DNA from: Firmicutes bacterium UBA4795
GTDB lineage: Bacteria; Bacillota; Desulfotomaculia; Desulfotomaculales; Nap2-2B
Assembly: GCA_002402825.1 (NCBI GenBank)
Contig: DHGP01000033.1
Coordinates: forward strand, 1-64,000
DNA length: 64,000 bases
Direction of reading: 5' to 3'
The position numbers and the translations under genes are program-made. This document shows, piece by piece, positions 20,406 through 29,799 of this stretch. The first letter of the stretch is position 1; each line of letters opens with the position of its first letter. The notes beneath the pieces were generated by a model. It had not been told where the DNA came from and ran no database searches. It saw only the letters and a list, made by a program, of their open reading frames with translations.

Positions 20406-21278
20406 TTGCGTTACAAAATAATTTTTACCTTATTTTTATGCCTGGTTGGGATTATAGTAGGGCTTATATTTAAGATTCCGGTTCTTAAAGCCACTTCTTT
20501 TGATTCAAAAGAACCATCCTTTCAGAAGTTTTATATTGTAAAGCCGGGAGATACCTTATTAAATATTGGCGAAAAATACAGGGTTAATGTATCTGCACTG
20601 GCCGCAGTAAACGAAATTTTGGATTACAATTTAATTGAAAGTGGGCAGGTACTTAATATTCCCGGCAAATTTATAACGCACCGCGTAGCGAAAAATGAAA
20701 ATTTAACGAAAATAGCTGCTTTTTACCGCGTAGATATAGACGAGCTAAAAATTAAAAACAAAATAACTAATGAAGACATAATTTTAACCGGGCAACAGTT
20801 AATAATTCCCTTATTAGCTGGGAATGAAAATGAAAACGAACTGGATACCACTGATAGCGCTGGGAACACTAAGGCAAAAACTAATTCCAATTGGACGATA
20901 GGTCAAATGTCCTGGCCGGTCATAGGTTGGATTAGTTCCCCTTTTGGTTTGCGTGATGGCCGTGTCCACGAGGGGTTAGATATTGCCACGGTTGAAGGTG
21001 AACCTGTTTATGCTGTACGGGCAGGGCAGGTAATTTTTGCCGGGCCGCGGGGTACTTATGGTCTAACGGTAATTATTGACCACGGTGCTGGTCTTACGAC
21101 CTTGTATGCTCATGCTTCAAGTCTTTTGGTCCAGGAAAATGATTGGGTCAAAGAAGGTCAATTTATTGCCAGGGTTGGCAGCACTGGTCACTCTAATGGT
21201 CCCCACCTGCATTTTGAAGTTCGTTTGAATGAAATTCCTTATGACCCGCTGCATTTTTTAGCCCACATTTCGGCTTAA
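20406..21278 (+). CDS. LysM-M23 cell-wall metallopeptidase
   Basis: A 290-residue exported protein. A membrane anchor or signal segment (about 5-25) is followed by two LysM repeats (about 41-87 and 90-135, YIVKPGDTLLNIGEKY and HRVAKNENLTKIAAFY) and a lysostaphin-like M23 domain (about 165-285) with zinc ligands in HEGLDIA and HLHFEV. It should bind and cleave peptidoglycan cross-bridges or act as a scaffold. The start is TTG 20406 after GAGGGAAGG. The place between rho and rpmE is common in Peptococcaceae. Confidence 0.88.
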   Translation: MRYKIIFTLFLCLVGIIVGLIFKIPVLKATSFDSKEPSFQKFYIVKPGDTLLNIGEKYRVNVSALAAVNEILDYNLIESGQVLNIPGKFITHRVAKNENLTKIAAFYRVDIDELKIKNKITNEDIILTGQQLIIPLLAGNENENELDTTDSAGNTKAKTNSNWTIGQMSWPVIGWISSPFGLRDGRVHEGLDIATVEGEPVYAVRAGQVIFAGPRGTYGLTVIIDHGAGLTTLYAHASSLLVQENDWVKEGQFIARVGSTGHSNGPHLHFEVRLNEIPYDPLHFLAHISA

Positions 21279-21302
21279 AAACATGAAAAATAGACCGGTA
21301 TA

Positions 21303-21331
21303 TTGTTTAAAAAGAGCTTTTATGTTATACT
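21303..21331 (+). promoter_or_regulatory. Sigma-A-type promoter for rpmE
   Basis: TTGTTT (21303-21308) and TATACT (21326-21331) are separated by 17 bases, 32 bases before the rpmE start. Confidence 0.55.
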
Positions 21332-21363
21332 TAACCTGATTTGAAATAAGAGAGGTGTTTTTT

Positions 21364-21567
21364 TTGAAAGAGGGAATCCACCCAAAATATCAAAAGGCAG
21401 TTGTTATCTGCGCCTGTGGGGAAACTTTTGAAACTGGTTCCACCAAAAAAGAATTAAAAGTAGAAGTTTGCTCCCGTTGTCATCCTTTTTTTACCGGTTC
21501 TCAAGCCCGAATGGTAGATACACGGGGTCGGGCAGAAAAATTCCGGCGAAAATACGGCCTAAAATAG
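21364..21567 (+). CDS. rpmE: 50S ribosomal protein L31 (zinc-binding form)
   Basis: A 67-residue ribosomal protein starting KEGIHPKYQ. Cysteines in CACG and [10 protein letters not shown] make it the zinc-containing C+ form, so it can act as a zinc store. TTG 21364 is preferred over the in-frame GTG 21355 because the family begins MKEGIHP and AGAGGTG is upstream. The window also carries a zur-znu operon; a zinc-free L31 paralogue is not seen here. Confidence 0.93.
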   Translation: MKEGIHPKYQKAVVICACGETFETGSTKKELKVEVCSRCHPFFTGSQARMVDTRGRAEKFRRKYGLK

Positions 21568-21577
21568 GTTATTGCAG

Positions 21578-22447
21578 ATGTATAGTTTTCAATATGGCGG
21601 CCAAGCTGTTATTGAGGGCGTAATGATGCGGGGCCCGGCTTTATGTTCCGTGGCTGTTCGTCGTCCGGACAGAACAATTGTTTTAAGAAAAAGTCCGGTT
21701 GGTTCTTTAACTAACAAATATCCGTGGTTAAAATGGCCATTTTTACGGGGGATAGTGGTTTTAATTGAATCTTTAATTATGGGTATTGAAGCATTGACTT
21801 ATTCGGCCAGTCAAGCCATGGAAGAAGAAGAGGGGGAAATAGGTAGTTTTGCCCTTGCCCTAACCGTCCTGGTTGCCCTGGCTTTAGCTATTTTTCTTTT
21901 TATTGTTTTACCCACCGGGTTAACTCATTATATAGTCAATCAAGAATGGAGCAGTTTGGTCCAAAATCTAGCGGAAGGAATTATTCGTCTGGTTGTTTTT
22001 TTAGGGTACGTGGTAATTATCAGCCGGATGCCGGATATAAAGCGCGTTTTTCAGTACCACGGGGCAGAACACAAAGTTATTAACGCTTTTGAAGCCAGTG
22101 GGGAGCTTGTTGTTTCTAACGTAAAACAATATTCTACTTTTCACCCGCGTTGCGGAACGAGTTTTCTTTTAATATTTTTGGTCATCAGTATTTTTTTATT
22201 TTCCCTGCTTGGGCAGCAAGTATTATGGTGGCGGGTAATTTCCCGGATTTTACTTTTACCAGTGTTAGCCGGTGTTTCTTACGAATTACTAAAATTTACC
22301 GCCAAATACCCTGATTTTTTCTTATGCCGGATAATAATGGCTCCGGGCCGCTGGTTACAAGGTTTAACCACTAACGAGCCTGACGAGGCTCAAATAGAAG
22401 TAGCCATATCGGCGCTTCAGGCAGTAGTAGGTGAGGTTTATGTTTGA
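21578..22447 (+). CDS. yqhQ: YqhQ-family (DUF1385) membrane protein
   Basis: About 290 residues. The N-terminal motif [15 protein letters not shown] is the DUF1385 signature; four or five membrane helices follow (about 85-115, 125-150, 195-220, 225-245), with the conserved [13 protein letters not shown] and [10 protein letters not shown] motifs between them. The function is unknown, but it is nearly always beside rpmE-prfA-prmC in Clostridia. TTG 21572 is an alternative start. The stop overlaps the prfA start region. Confidence 0.88.
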   Translation: MYSFQYGGQAVIEGVMMRGPALCSVAVRRPDRTIVLRKSPVGSLTNKYPWLKWPFLRGIVVLIESLIMGIEALTYSASQAMEEEEGEIGSFALALTVLVALALAIFLFIVLPTGLTHYIVNQEWSSLVQNLAEGIIRLVVFLGYVVIISRMPDIKRVFQYHGAEHKVINAFEASGELVVSNVKQYSTFHPRCGTSFLLIFLVISIFLFSLLGQQVLWWRVISRILLLPVLAGVSYELLKFTAKYPDFFLCRIIMAPGRWLQGLTTNEPDEAQIEVAISALQAVVGEVYV

Positions 22448-23507
22448 TAAACTAGAAAGTATTGAAAAACGTTATGATGAGCTGACTAATTTAATTGCCA
22501 ACCCGGAAATTATTAATAACCACTATACCCAATGGCAGCAGTATACTAAGGTGCACGCAGAGTTAAGCGAAATAGTGGCTGTTTACCGGGAGCTTAAAAA
22601 AATAGAGCAGGATTTAAAAGAAGCTGTGGAATTACTCAGTACACCTATAGAGCCGGACTTTAAAGAAATGTTGAATCTTGAATTAAAAGAACTGGAAGAG
22701 AAGAAGAAAAAAATAACCCGGCAGTTGCAGCTTATGCTGTTGCCGCGGGATCCTTATGATGAAAAAAATGTAATTGTGGAAATCAGGGCCGGCACAGGTG
22801 GTGAAGAAGCCGCCTTATTTGCGGCTGAACTTTTTCGAATGTATACTCGCTATGCGGAACGCCAAGGCTGGAAAATTGATTTGATGAATACCAATTCTTC
22901 TGATTTAAATGGTTTTAGAGAGGTAATTTTTCTTATTGAGGGTCAAGGGGCTTACAGCCGGTTGAAGTATGAAAGCGGTGTTCACCGGGTTCAGCGGATA
23001 CCCGTTACTGAATCAAGCGGGCGGATTCACACTTCAGCGGCAACGGTAGCTGTGCTCCCTGAAGCAGAAGAAGTGGATGTAAACATTAACCCCAATGACC
23101 TACGGATTGACTTATTTTGTTCCTCCGGTCCCGGCGGACAATCGGTAAATACTACCCAGTCGGCTGTACGAATTACCCATTTACCCACGAATATTGTAGT
23201 TACCTGCCAGGATGAAAAAAGCCAGCATAAAAATAAAGATAAGGCTATGCGGGTTTTACGCGCCCGTCTTTTAGCCTTAGCCCAGGAAGAACAAAAAGAA
23301 AAAATTGCTCATACCCGCAAGACCCAGGTGGGCAGCGGCGACCGCAGTGAACGTATCCGGACTTACAATTTTCCGCAAAGCCGGGTTACTGATCACCGGA
23401 TTAATTTAACCCTTTACCGTTTACCCGAGGTGCTTATGGGGGACCTTGATGAAGTTATTAATTCCTTAATATACTTTTTTCAAACTCAGCAATTACAGCA
23501 AATTTAA
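22440..23507 (+). CDS. prfA: Peptide chain release factor 1
   Basis: A 355-residue factor that releases protein at UAA and UAG. It has the GGQ motif in [17 protein letters not shown] (GGQ 232-234) and the PxT-type anticodon loop region [12 protein letters not shown]. The start ATG 22440 lies inside the end of yqhQ; GTG 22431 is in frame but ATG fits the family N terminus ([15 protein letters not shown]). Position before prmC, which methylates this glutamine, is conserved. Confidence 0.95.
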   Translation: MFDKLESIEKRYDELTNLIANPEIINNHYTQWQQYTKVHAELSEIVAVYRELKKIEQDLKEAVELLSTPIEPDFKEMLNLELKELEEKKKKITRQLQLMLLPRDPYDEKNVIVEIRAGTGGEEAALFAAELFRMYTRYAERQGWKIDLMNTNSSDLNGFREVIFLIEGQGAYSRLKYESGVHRVQRIPVTESSGRIHTSAATVAVLPEAEEVDVNINPNDLRIDLFCSSGPGGQSVNTTQSAVRITHLPTNIVVTCQDEKSQHKNKDKAMRVLRARLLALAQEEQKEKIAHTRKTQVGSGDRSERIRTYNFPQSRVTDHRINLTLYRLPEVLMGDLDEVINSLIYFFQTQQLQQI

Positions 23508-23525
23508 TTAAAAGGCTACTATTAA

Positions 23526-24467
23526 ATGCTTACCATAAATAAGGCTTTGCTTTGGGCTAAGAATTATTTAAAAAAGAGCGGTTTGGAGAATGCGGCCCTG
23601 GAGGCGGAGGTTTTGCTGGCTTTTTGTACCAAACTTGACCGGGTTGCCTTGTATCGCCAAAATGAGCGTTTATTAAACCTTGAAGAAGAAGAAAATTTCC
23701 GGCAAATGGTTAAACGGCGGGGGCAAAGGGAGCCAGTAGCTTATTTAACCGGGCACAAAGAATTTATGAGTCTGGATTTTTTAGTCAACCCGGCGGTTCT
23801 TATTCCCCGCCCTGAAACCGAGTTGTTGGTAGAAAAGGCGCTGGAAATATTAAACGCCAAGGCGCTCGGAGTAGGACAGGCTTCCAGCCTGTTCGAAGCA
23901 GGAAGGCAAAATTCAAAGAGCCAAACTCCAAAAGATAAAATATTAATTGTAGATGTAGGTACAGGCTCCTGCGCTATTGCGGTCAGTATAGCCAAACATA
24001 TAAAATATCTTAACAAGGTCTGTATCTACGCTACTGAAATAAGTCCTGCTGCTTTAGAGGTGGCGCGCTTAAATGCTGAACGGCACGGGGTAGCAGAACG
24101 TATAACCTTTTGGCAAGGGGACTTACTTGAACCCTTAAAAAATCAAGGTTGTGAGGGGCAAGTAAGCCTAATTACCGCTAACTTGCCTTATATTCCAACG
24201 CGTGAGATAGCTTGCCTTGAACCCGATGTCCGGTTGTATGAGCCTCGTCTGGCTCTTAACGGGGGCAAAGATGGCCTGGACTTTTACCGTCGCTTAATTT
24301 CTCAAGGGCGTGAATTTTTGAAACCGGGCGGCTATTTATTAATGGAAATTAACCCGGCCGCAATAAATCAAATATTCGGGCTGTTAAATGCAGCAGGCTG
24401 GAAGTTTAACGTTTTTCTTGACCTGAACGGAAAAGAAAGGCTTATTGTGGCCGGCCTAGCAGTTTAG
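23526..24467 (+). CDS. prmC: Release factor glutamine methyltransferase carrying an in-frame repeat insertion
   Basis: A 313-residue SAM-dependent enzyme that methylates the GGQ glutamine of release factors. It has the N-terminal helical domain, PRPETELLVEKAL, SAM motif I VDVGTGSCAIA and the substrate motif NLPYIPT (219-222; the second residue is Leu instead of the usual Pro). Between PETELLVEKALEIL and the SAM motif are about 28 extra residues (about 111-138, LGVGQASSLFEAGRQ onward) encoded by a palindromic repeat. The 3' end overlaps the convergent znuB by 26 bases. Confidence 0.9.
   Translation: MLTINKALLWAKNYLKKSGLENAALEAEVLLAFCTKLDRVALYRQNERLLNLEEEENFRQMVKRRGQREPVAYLTGHKEFMSLDFLVNPAVLIPRPETELLVEKALEILNAKALGVGQASSLFEAGRQNSKSQTPKDKILIVDVGTGSCAIAVSIAKHIKYLNKVCIYATEISPAALEVARLNAERHGVAERITFWQGDLLEPLKNQGCEGQVSLITANLPYIPTREIACLEPDVRLYEPRLALNGGKDGLDFYRRLISQGREFLKPGGYLLMEINPAAINQIFGLLNAAGWKFNVFLDLNGKERLIVAGLAV
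23876..23892. repeat. Palindromic repeat, family B core, inside prmC
   Basis: ACAGGCT-TCC-AGCCTGT is identical to the core at 56753-56769 and the complement of those at 27886-27902 and 61615-61631. Here it is translated in frame as part of an extra loop of PrmC. Confidence 0.75.
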
Positions 24468-25257
24468 CCCGCATTAAAAGAACAAATAAAAGCATTAAAA
24501 CGGAAAAAAATACAATAGTCCCCCCGGGGGCTAGGTTTAAATAAATGGCCAGAATTAACCCGCCTATCACTGCTAAAAGGCTAAACAAAACGGCAAAGAT
24601 CAGGGAATGATAAAAACCCTTTTTTAACTGCAGGCTGGTAGCTACAGGAATAACCATTAGCGAAGAGGTCAGCAGCATACCCACAATTCTAATGGTGGCC
24701 GCAATGGTACAGGCGGTAAGAAGAATAAGAATCAGGTTAATCAGGGTAACTGGAACACCGGCAAGACGGGCGGCTTCTTCTTCAAAAGTAACAAAAAAAA
24801 GTTCCTTCCGTAAAAATACTACGGTGGCGACAATTATTATTCCTAAAATACCAATGGTAAAAAGATCATGTTCATTAACGGTAAGAATGCTGCCAAAAAG
24901 ATAGGTAAAAATACTGGTATTAAATGAGCGGCCCGCGCTTAATAAAATAACCGCCAGGCTCATACCGGAAGATAAAACAACGGCGATGGCTAATTCGGCG
25001 TATTGCTGGTAAGTGTTTCTTAATCTTTCAATAATTAAACCGGCCAGAAGCATTAAGATTAACGCTCCGTAAACGGGATAAATGCCTAAAAGCATTCCCG
25101 CCGCAACCCCGGCTAAGGAAACGTGGGACAGGGCGTCCCCAATCATCGAAAGGCGTTTTAAAACAATAAATAAGCCAATAAGCGGACAAATAATCCCAAT
25201 AATTAAACCGGCCATAAAAGCATGTCTAATAAAGTCATACTGAAATATTTCAAGCAT
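24442..25257 (-). CDS. znuB: Zinc ABC transporter permease
   Basis: A 271-residue ABC-3 family membrane protein with about eight hydrophobic helices. The conserved IGDALSHVSLAGVA motif near residues 35-50 is the contact with the ATPase. It forms the channel of the ZnuABC importer. Its start overlaps the end of znuC by 8 bases. Its 3' end overlaps prmC on the other strand. Confidence 0.9.
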   Translation of the reverse strand: MLEIFQYDFIRHAFMAGLIIGIICPLIGLFIVLKRLSMIGDALSHVSLAGVAAGMLLGIYPVYGALILMLLAGLIIERLRNTYQQYAELAIAVVLSSGMSLAVILLSAGRSFNTSIFTYLFGSILTVNEHDLFTIGILGIIIVATVVFLRKELFFVTFEEEAARLAGVPVTLINLILILLTACTIAATIRIVGMLLTSSLMVIPVATSLQLKKGFYHSLIFAVLFSLLAVIGGLILAIYLNLAPGGTIVFFSVLMLLFVLLMRAKLLGRPQ

Positions 25258-26038
25258 TAAAAGAACGTCCCTTGCAGTTAACCTGGTGGCAGTGAATTAA
25301 GGTTTGCATTCCCTGGCCGTAAACTTTAGCCAGGTTATCTGGCGAGGAAAGAAAATCAAACGGCTGGTCAAAAACAAAAATTTGAGTGTCGTTTAAACAA
25401 GCCAGCCTTTTAACCCGGGCCGTAACTACCCCCACGTCATGAGAAATTAAGATAATGGTAATATGCCACTGCTTGTTTAGCTGGTCAAGCAGTTCATATA
25501 AGCCTTCCTGGCCTTTTAAATCCACCCCTACGGTTGGTTCGTCAAGGAGAAAAAGCGCGGGTTCGTTTACCAGGGCGCGAGCAATAAAGACCTTTTGCAC
25601 CTCACCCCCCGAAAGGTTCCCAATTAAGCATTTACGTTTGTTTATAAGACCAACCGTTTCCAGGGCTGATTGTACTTTGGACCAGTGAGTTTTTTTTGGT
25701 GCACGAAAAGGGCCTACCTGACGGTATAAATTGGCCGCCACTACTTCTTCTACCGTAGCCGGAAAACCAATATTGACGGAGGCCGCCCGTTGGGCCAAGT
25801 AACCAATTTTATCCCACCTTTTAAATACTGTAATATCCTGGTCAAACAAGCGGATTTGCCCGCGCCAGGGCTTTAAAATACCCAGGATTAGCTTTATAAA
25901 AGTGGTCTTGGCTGAACCATTAGGACCAATAAGACCCAAAAAATCCCCGGCGTTAACCCTTAAATTAATATTATTTAAAATGGGCTTGGCGTTATAACCA
26001 AAAGATAGGTCTTGGACCTTAATTACCGTTGCACTCAT
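25250..26038 (-). CDS. znuC: Zinc ABC transporter ATP-binding protein
   Basis: A 262-residue ABC ATPase. Walker A reads GPNGSAKTT, with Ala in place of the glycine before the lysine; the signature LSGGEVQKVFIARAL, Walker B LFLLDEPTVGVD and the H-loop ISHD are normal. It drives zinc import with znuA and znuB. It lies 1 base from the znuA stop, within one operon. The Walker A change also occurs in some other metal ABC ATPases as far as I recall, so loss of activity should not be assumed. Confidence 0.9.
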   Translation of the reverse strand: MSATVIKVQDLSFGYNAKPILNNINLRVNAGDFLGLIGPNGSAKTTFIKLILGILKPWRGQIRLFDQDITVFKRWDKIGYLAQRAASVNIGFPATVEEVVAANLYRQVGPFRAPKKTHWSKVQSALETVGLINKRKCLIGNLSGGEVQKVFIARALVNEPALFLLDEPTVGVDLKGQEGLYELLDQLNKQWHITIILISHDVGVVTARVKRLACLNDTQIFVFDQPFDFLSSPDNLAKVYGQGMQTLIHCHQVNCKGRSFNA

Positions 26039-26039
26039 T

Positions 26040-27131
26040 TTAAGCCTCCAAGGCTAATTTAAGATTTTCCAGGTTTTGTTTCATTACTTTTAAGTAGTTT
26101 TTGCCAGTTTTTGTGTCTTTAGCAGTTAGCCCGTGTACCGCATTTAAGGTTAGAGTTTGCACTTTTGCTTCCTGGGCCAGGGTTTGGGCTACTTTGGGGC
26201 TGTAAGCTTCTTCAAAAAAAATATACTTTATTTGCCGCTGCCGGACAAAGTCCACCAATTTTTGCATTTCTCCTGGGGAAGGTTCCCCCTCCGTGCAAAA
26301 TCCTAAAACGGCCACCTGCTTTAAGTGGTAGCGATCAGCCAGGTAAGCAAAGGCCGGGTCAACCACCACAAACTCTTTATGCCCGGCATTCTTAACCATA
26401 GCTTTAAATTGTCCATCTAATTCATCCAGGGCGGCTGCCAGGTGCTGATAATTCGAGGTAAAAATTACCTTATTTTTCGGGCTGATTTTAACCAGGGCCT
26501 CTTTAATGTTTGCCGCTTGTTGTTTCGCCCGCACCGGGTCTAGCCAAATATGAGGATCGTATAGACCATGTTCATGCTCTTCTTCAGATTTATCTTCAAG
26601 GGTCATTGCCTTCTGTTCATAGCCCGTTTCCTGCGCCTCCTTTTTAGTCTTCTTTTCTTCAGCGGCCCATTTTAATAAATTAATGCCGCGGGATGCGTCA
26701 ACCAAAAAACAGTTTGAATTTGCTTCTTTTAAGGTGGCGGATACTTTATCCAGCCACGGCTCCATACCGGCGCCGTTATAAATAAAAAGGTCGGCTTTTT
26801 GTAACTCCATTAAGTCTTTAGCCGTAGGCTCCCAATCGTGCGGTTCAGCATTAGAGGGAACCAGTTGCCGGACATTTATTTTATTGCCGCCAATTTGGTG
26901 GGTAAAATCGTACAAAGGGTAAATACTGGTATATACAATAGGCTTAGCAGGCGTGTTTGTTTCGGTTAAAGCGGGGCTGACTCCGGGTTGCCTACAGCCC
27001 ATACAAACAGTCAGAAAAAATAGCCCGGTCAGACAAGATAAAAAAACGGACCAAAAACTTTTTTTCTTTAACATCCTGAACATTCTTTTCTGCCATTCAA
27101 CTCCCTTTTCTTGTTTCCTTTTATTATTCAT
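26040..27131 (-). CDS. znuA: Zinc-binding lipoprotein, ABC transporter substrate-binding protein
   Basis: A 363-residue A-1 cluster solute-binding protein. The N-terminal hydrophobic segment ends in a lipobox-like LTVCMGC; start may be an internal Met rather than the first. Metal ligands expected in the family are seen in EPHDWEP and HIWLDP, and an acidic/His stretch (EEEHEHG) is the usual metal-capturing loop. The third ligand His, normally in SHxAFxYL, is replaced: the sequence reads VVDPAFAYLADRY. A glutamate is present in FFEEAYSPK. It is transcribed after zur. Confidence 0.85.
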   Translation of the reverse strand: MNNKRKQEKGVEWQKRMFRMLKKKSFWSVFLSCLTGLFFLTVCMGCRQPGVSPALTETNTPAKPIVYTSIYPLYDFTHQIGGNKINVRQLVPSNAEPHDWEPTAKDLMELQKADLFIYNGAGMEPWLDKVSATLKEANSNCFLVDASRGINLLKWAAEEKKTKKEAQETGYEQKAMTLEDKSEEEHEHGLYDPHIWLDPVRAKQQAANIKEALVKISPKNKVIFTSNYQHLAAALDELDGQFKAMVKNAGHKEFVVVDPAFAYLADRYHLKQVAVLGFCTEGEPSPGEMQKLVDFVRQRQIKYIFFEEAYSPKVAQTLAQEAKVQTLTLNAVHGLTAKDTKTGKNYLKVMKQNLENLKLALEA

Positions 27132-27151
27132 GGCGGTTATTCAAAAGTTCC

Positions 27152-27592
27152 TCATCTCAGCCCTTCCTCTCTTACCTCTTGGCAGGACAAACAGTAACCG
27201 TAAAGCTCTAAGGCGTGTCCAATTACCGTGAACCCTCTTTGTTTGGCGGCCTCTAAATCCTGCTCGTTTACCAGACATCCTTCCAGACAGTAATAACAAC
27301 CGCATTTAAGGCAAACCAGGTGGTGGTGGTGGGGGATGTTAACCTCAAAACGACTGGTTTCTTTACTCCTTAAATATATTTGTTGCACCATTCCTAAATC
27401 TACCAGTAAGGTAAGGTTGCGGTAAACCGTATCCGGACTTATGTCCGGGTACTTTTGCCGTATCTTTTCCCATATTTCACTGGCCTTGGGCGCCAATGGT
27501 GCTTCGGCCAAAGCTTCTATGATTGCCCGGCGTTGAGGAGTAATTTTGTAACCGTGTTGTCTTAATTGCTGGACAAAAAATGTATCAGACAT
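27152..27592 (-). CDS. zur: Fur-family zinc regulator
   Basis: A 146-residue Fur-family repressor with a winged helix (about 15-85, TPQRRAIIEALA and SPDTVYRNLTLLVDLG), a HHHHLVCLKCG metal site and a second CxxC near the C terminus (YCLSCQEV), forming the structural zinc site. Being first in an operon with znuACB makes Zur (zinc) the best choice over PerR or Fur. A palindromic operator lies just upstream of its start, so it probably represses itself and the transporter when zinc is plentiful. Confidence 0.85.
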   Translation of the reverse strand: MSDTFFVQQLRQHGYKITPQRRAIIEALAEAPLAPKASEIWEKIRQKYPDISPDTVYRNLTLLVDLGMVQQIYLRSKETSRFEVNIPHHHHLVCLKCGCYYCLEGCLVNEQDLEAAKQRGFTVIGHALELYGYCLSCQEVREEGLR

Positions 27593-27612
27593 TTTTGCTT
27601 TAAATAAAAATC

Positions 27613-27636
27613 CTAAATAAGTTTATTCTTATTTAG
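27613..27636 (-). promoter_or_regulatory. Zur operator
   Basis: A perfect inverted repeat CTAAATAAG-N6-CTTATTTAG sits 20 bases before the zur start and adjoins the minus-strand -10 box. Its shape and AT-rich arms fit Fur/Zur-family operators. Confidence 0.65.
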
Positions 27637-27665
27637 ATTAAACTATATTTTTTTATTTAGGTCAA
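27637..27665 (-). promoter_or_regulatory. Promoter of zur-znuACB
   Basis: On the minus strand TTGACC (27665-27660) and TTTAAT (27642-27637) are separated by 17 bases; the operator begins at the next base. Confidence 0.6.
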
Positions 27666-27694
27666 GCTTAAAATTTTTACCTGTTTATATTGAC

Positions 27695-27736
27695 CCTCCC
27701 CCCTCCCCTTGAGGGAGGGGGTTAGGGGGAGGGGGA
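27695..27736. repeat. G-rich hairpin repeat, family C
   Basis: CCCCTCCC and GGGAGGGG form a hairpin with a CTTGA loop, followed by TTAGGGGGAGGGG. A related sequence is at 31590-31637. Such units are common dispersed repeats; no coding frame is involved. Confidence 0.5.
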
Positions 27737-27860
27737 TTTGAACTTTTTCGGCCGTCTTTTATAAAGATACTTTGTTTTAAGGAATAATTTTTCTTTGTAA
27801 GTTTATGAACTTTTGGTAAGATAAGAACAGTTAAAACAGGTAAAGATAAGCCAGGTTCGG

Positions 27861-27913
27861 AGGGTAGGCATCCTGCCTGCCAACCACAGGCTGGAAGCCT
27901 GTGCCACTAGCCT
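27861..27913. repeat. Family B composite repeat (inverse orientation)
   Basis: AGGGTAGGCATCCTGCCTGCC (27861-27881) is the complement of part of the units at 56718 and 61529, and it is followed by the palindrome CACAGGCT-GGA-AGCCTGTG (27885-27903) and GCCACTAG. It ends about 20 bases before the deoB start. Confidence 0.7.
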
Positions 27914-27932
27914 GGTCAAAGGTGATGGTTTT

Positions 27933-29105
27933 TTGTTTATTAAGCGGGTTGTTTTAGTAGTTTTGGACAGTGTGGGGGTCGGCGCGCTTCCTGACGCAGC
28001 CATTTACGGGGACGAAGGAAGTCATACTTTGGCTAATTGCGCCTCTTTTGTTAAAGGTTTGTTTTTACCTCACCTGACTTGCTTGGGTTTAGGAAACATC
28101 ACCTTTATTTCTGGTGTGCCTCCGGTACTTCAGCCTGCTGGGGCATACGGGAAAATGGCGGAAAAATCCCCGGGTAAGGATACTACTACCGGTCACTGGG
28201 AAATAGCCGGTCTTATTTTAGATAAACCTTTTCCTGTTTACCCCGGTGGTTTTCCGCCGGAAATAATCGAACCTTTTCAGGAGCTTATTGGCCGGCCTGT
28301 ATTGGGTAATAAAGCAGCTTCAGGAACGGAAATTATTAACGAGTTAGGGGAAAAACACTTGCAAACAGGTTACCCTATTGTTTATACCAGCGCTGACAGC
28401 GTCTTTCAAATTGCCGCTCACGAAGAGATAGTTCCATTAGAAAAACTTTATTTTTGGTGTCAGGCTGCCCGCAGTTTACTGCAGGGAAAGCATGGGGTGG
28501 GACGGGTAATTGCCCGGCCCTTTACGGGACCACCAGGGGCTTTTTACCGGACTACCCGCCGGCATGATTTTTCTTTGCTCCCTTTTGGTCCAACCATTTT
28601 AGAGGGGTTAAAAGATAGCGGCCTGGCGGTATTTGCCGTAGGTAAAATAAAAGATATTTTTGCCGGGCAAGGAATAACCCATTCTGTAACCACCCAAAAC
28701 AATCAAGAGGGAATTGATAAGACGCTGGCCTTTCTGGATAGAAAGGAAAAGGGACTAATTTTTACTAACCTGATTGATTTTGATATGCTTTACGGTCACC
28801 GCAATGACCCTTATGGTTACGCTAAAGCGCTGGAGGAATTTGATACCCGTCTTCCTGAAATCACCGGAGTTTTACAACTAGATGATATTTTGATGCTTAC
28901 CGCCGACCACGGTTGTGACCCTACCACCCCCAGCACCGACCACAGCAGGGAATATGTTCCTTTGTTGGTTTACGGGAAAAAAGTAAAGGCAGGCGTAAAT
29001 TTAGGTATTCGCGATACTTACGCTGATGTTGCGGCTACCATAGCCGATATTTTTAACCTTTCTTTCTCCCGAGGGAAAAGTTTTGCTCCGGAAATTTTTC
29101 ATTAA
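27933..29105 (+). CDS. deoB: Phosphopentomutase
   Basis: A 390-residue alkaline-phosphatase-superfamily enzyme that interconverts (deoxy)ribose 1- and 5-phosphate. Metal and active-site motifs are [22 protein letters not shown] (the phosphothreonine region), [14 protein letters not shown] and [18 protein letters not shown]. It starts at TTG 27933. It is not next to other nucleoside-salvage genes here. Its 3' end overlaps the frame of rnhB but not the likely rnhB start. Confidence 0.94.
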   Translation: MFIKRVVLVVLDSVGVGALPDAAIYGDEGSHTLANCASFVKGLFLPHLTCLGLGNITFISGVPPVLQPAGAYGKMAEKSPGKDTTTGHWEIAGLILDKPFPVYPGGFPPEIIEPFQELIGRPVLGNKAASGTEIINELGEKHLQTGYPIVYTSADSVFQIAAHEEIVPLEKLYFWCQAARSLLQGKHGVGRVIARPFTGPPGAFYRTTRRHDFSLLPFGPTILEGLKDSGLAVFAVGKIKDIFAGQGITHSVTTQNNQEGIDKTLAFLDRKEKGLIFTNLIDFDMLYGHRNDPYGYAKALEEFDTRLPEITGVLQLDDILMLTADHGCDPTTPSTDHSREYVPLLVYGKKVKAGVNLGIRDTYADVAATIADIFNLSFSRGKSFAPEIFH

Positions 29106-29118
29106 ATGGGGTTTTAGG

Positions 29119-29712
29119 ATGGATAGGCTTTATTACGAACGTAAATTTTGGGAAAAAGGTTTTCATTTAGTAGCGGGGATTGATGAGGCCGGCAGAGGGA
29201 GTTTAATTGGGGCGGTAGTGGCGGCAGCCGTAATTTTACCCCGGAATTTCCAATGGGCGGAAATTAAAGATTCCAAATTACTTTCCGCGGCTAAAAGAGA
29301 AGTGCTTTATAAGCTAATTTACCAAAAGGCGTTGGCGGTTGGGGTGGGTATGGCTGAGCTTGAAATTGTAGAACGGCTTAACGTTAAAAACGCGGCGCGC
29401 CAGGCCATGCTTGAAGCGGTAAAAAATTTGGTTCTAAAGCCCGATTTTTTGCTTATTGACGCAGAAAATATAGCCTTGAACATTCCTCAGGAAAATATTA
29501 TTAAAGGGGACGTTAAAAGCCAGAGTATTGCTGCTGCTTCCATCATTGCCAAAGTAACAAGAGACCACCTGTGTTTAGAGTGGGATGCTCTTTATCCTGT
29601 TTACGGGTTTAAAAAAAATAAGGGTTATTTAACCCGTCAGCACAAAGAAGCCCTCCTGACACACGGAGCGTGCCCCATTCATCGGCCATCTTTTTTAAAA
29701 AAATTCTTTTAA
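29119..29712 (+). CDS. rnhB: Ribonuclease HII
   Basis: A 197-residue endonuclease that nicks RNA in RNA-DNA hybrids and at misincorporated ribonucleotides. Catalytic acids lie in GIDEAGRG (D22, E23), the DAEN region and the GDVKSQSIAAASIIAKVTRDH block. The frame opens at 29083 inside deoB, but ATG 29119 (MDRLYYERKFW) fits family length. It follows deoB closely and may share its transcript. Confidence 0.92.
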   Translation: MDRLYYERKFWEKGFHLVAGIDEAGRGSLIGAVVAAAVILPRNFQWAEIKDSKLLSAAKREVLYKLIYQKALAVGVGMAELEIVERLNVKNAARQAMLEAVKNLVLKPDFLLIDAENIALNIPQENIIKGDVKSQSIAAASIIAKVTRDHLCLEWDALYPVYGFKKNKGYLTRQHKEALLTHGACPIHRPSFLKKFF

Positions 29713-29799
29713 AAGAATAACAAAAAATACGTCCGTTCATATAATAAATTAAAATGGTAACCTGGGTTACGTAAAATTATTGATCAAGGAGGAAAATTT

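Larger units (their letters stand above)
27593..27932. other. 340-bp divergent intergenic region, zur / deoB
   Basis: It contains the zur promoter and operator, a G/C-rich hairpin repeat (about 27695-27736) and a family B repeat (27861-27913). I see no gene in it. A promoter for deoB was not identified; the deoB start has AAGGTGAT seven bases upstream. Confidence 0.6.
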
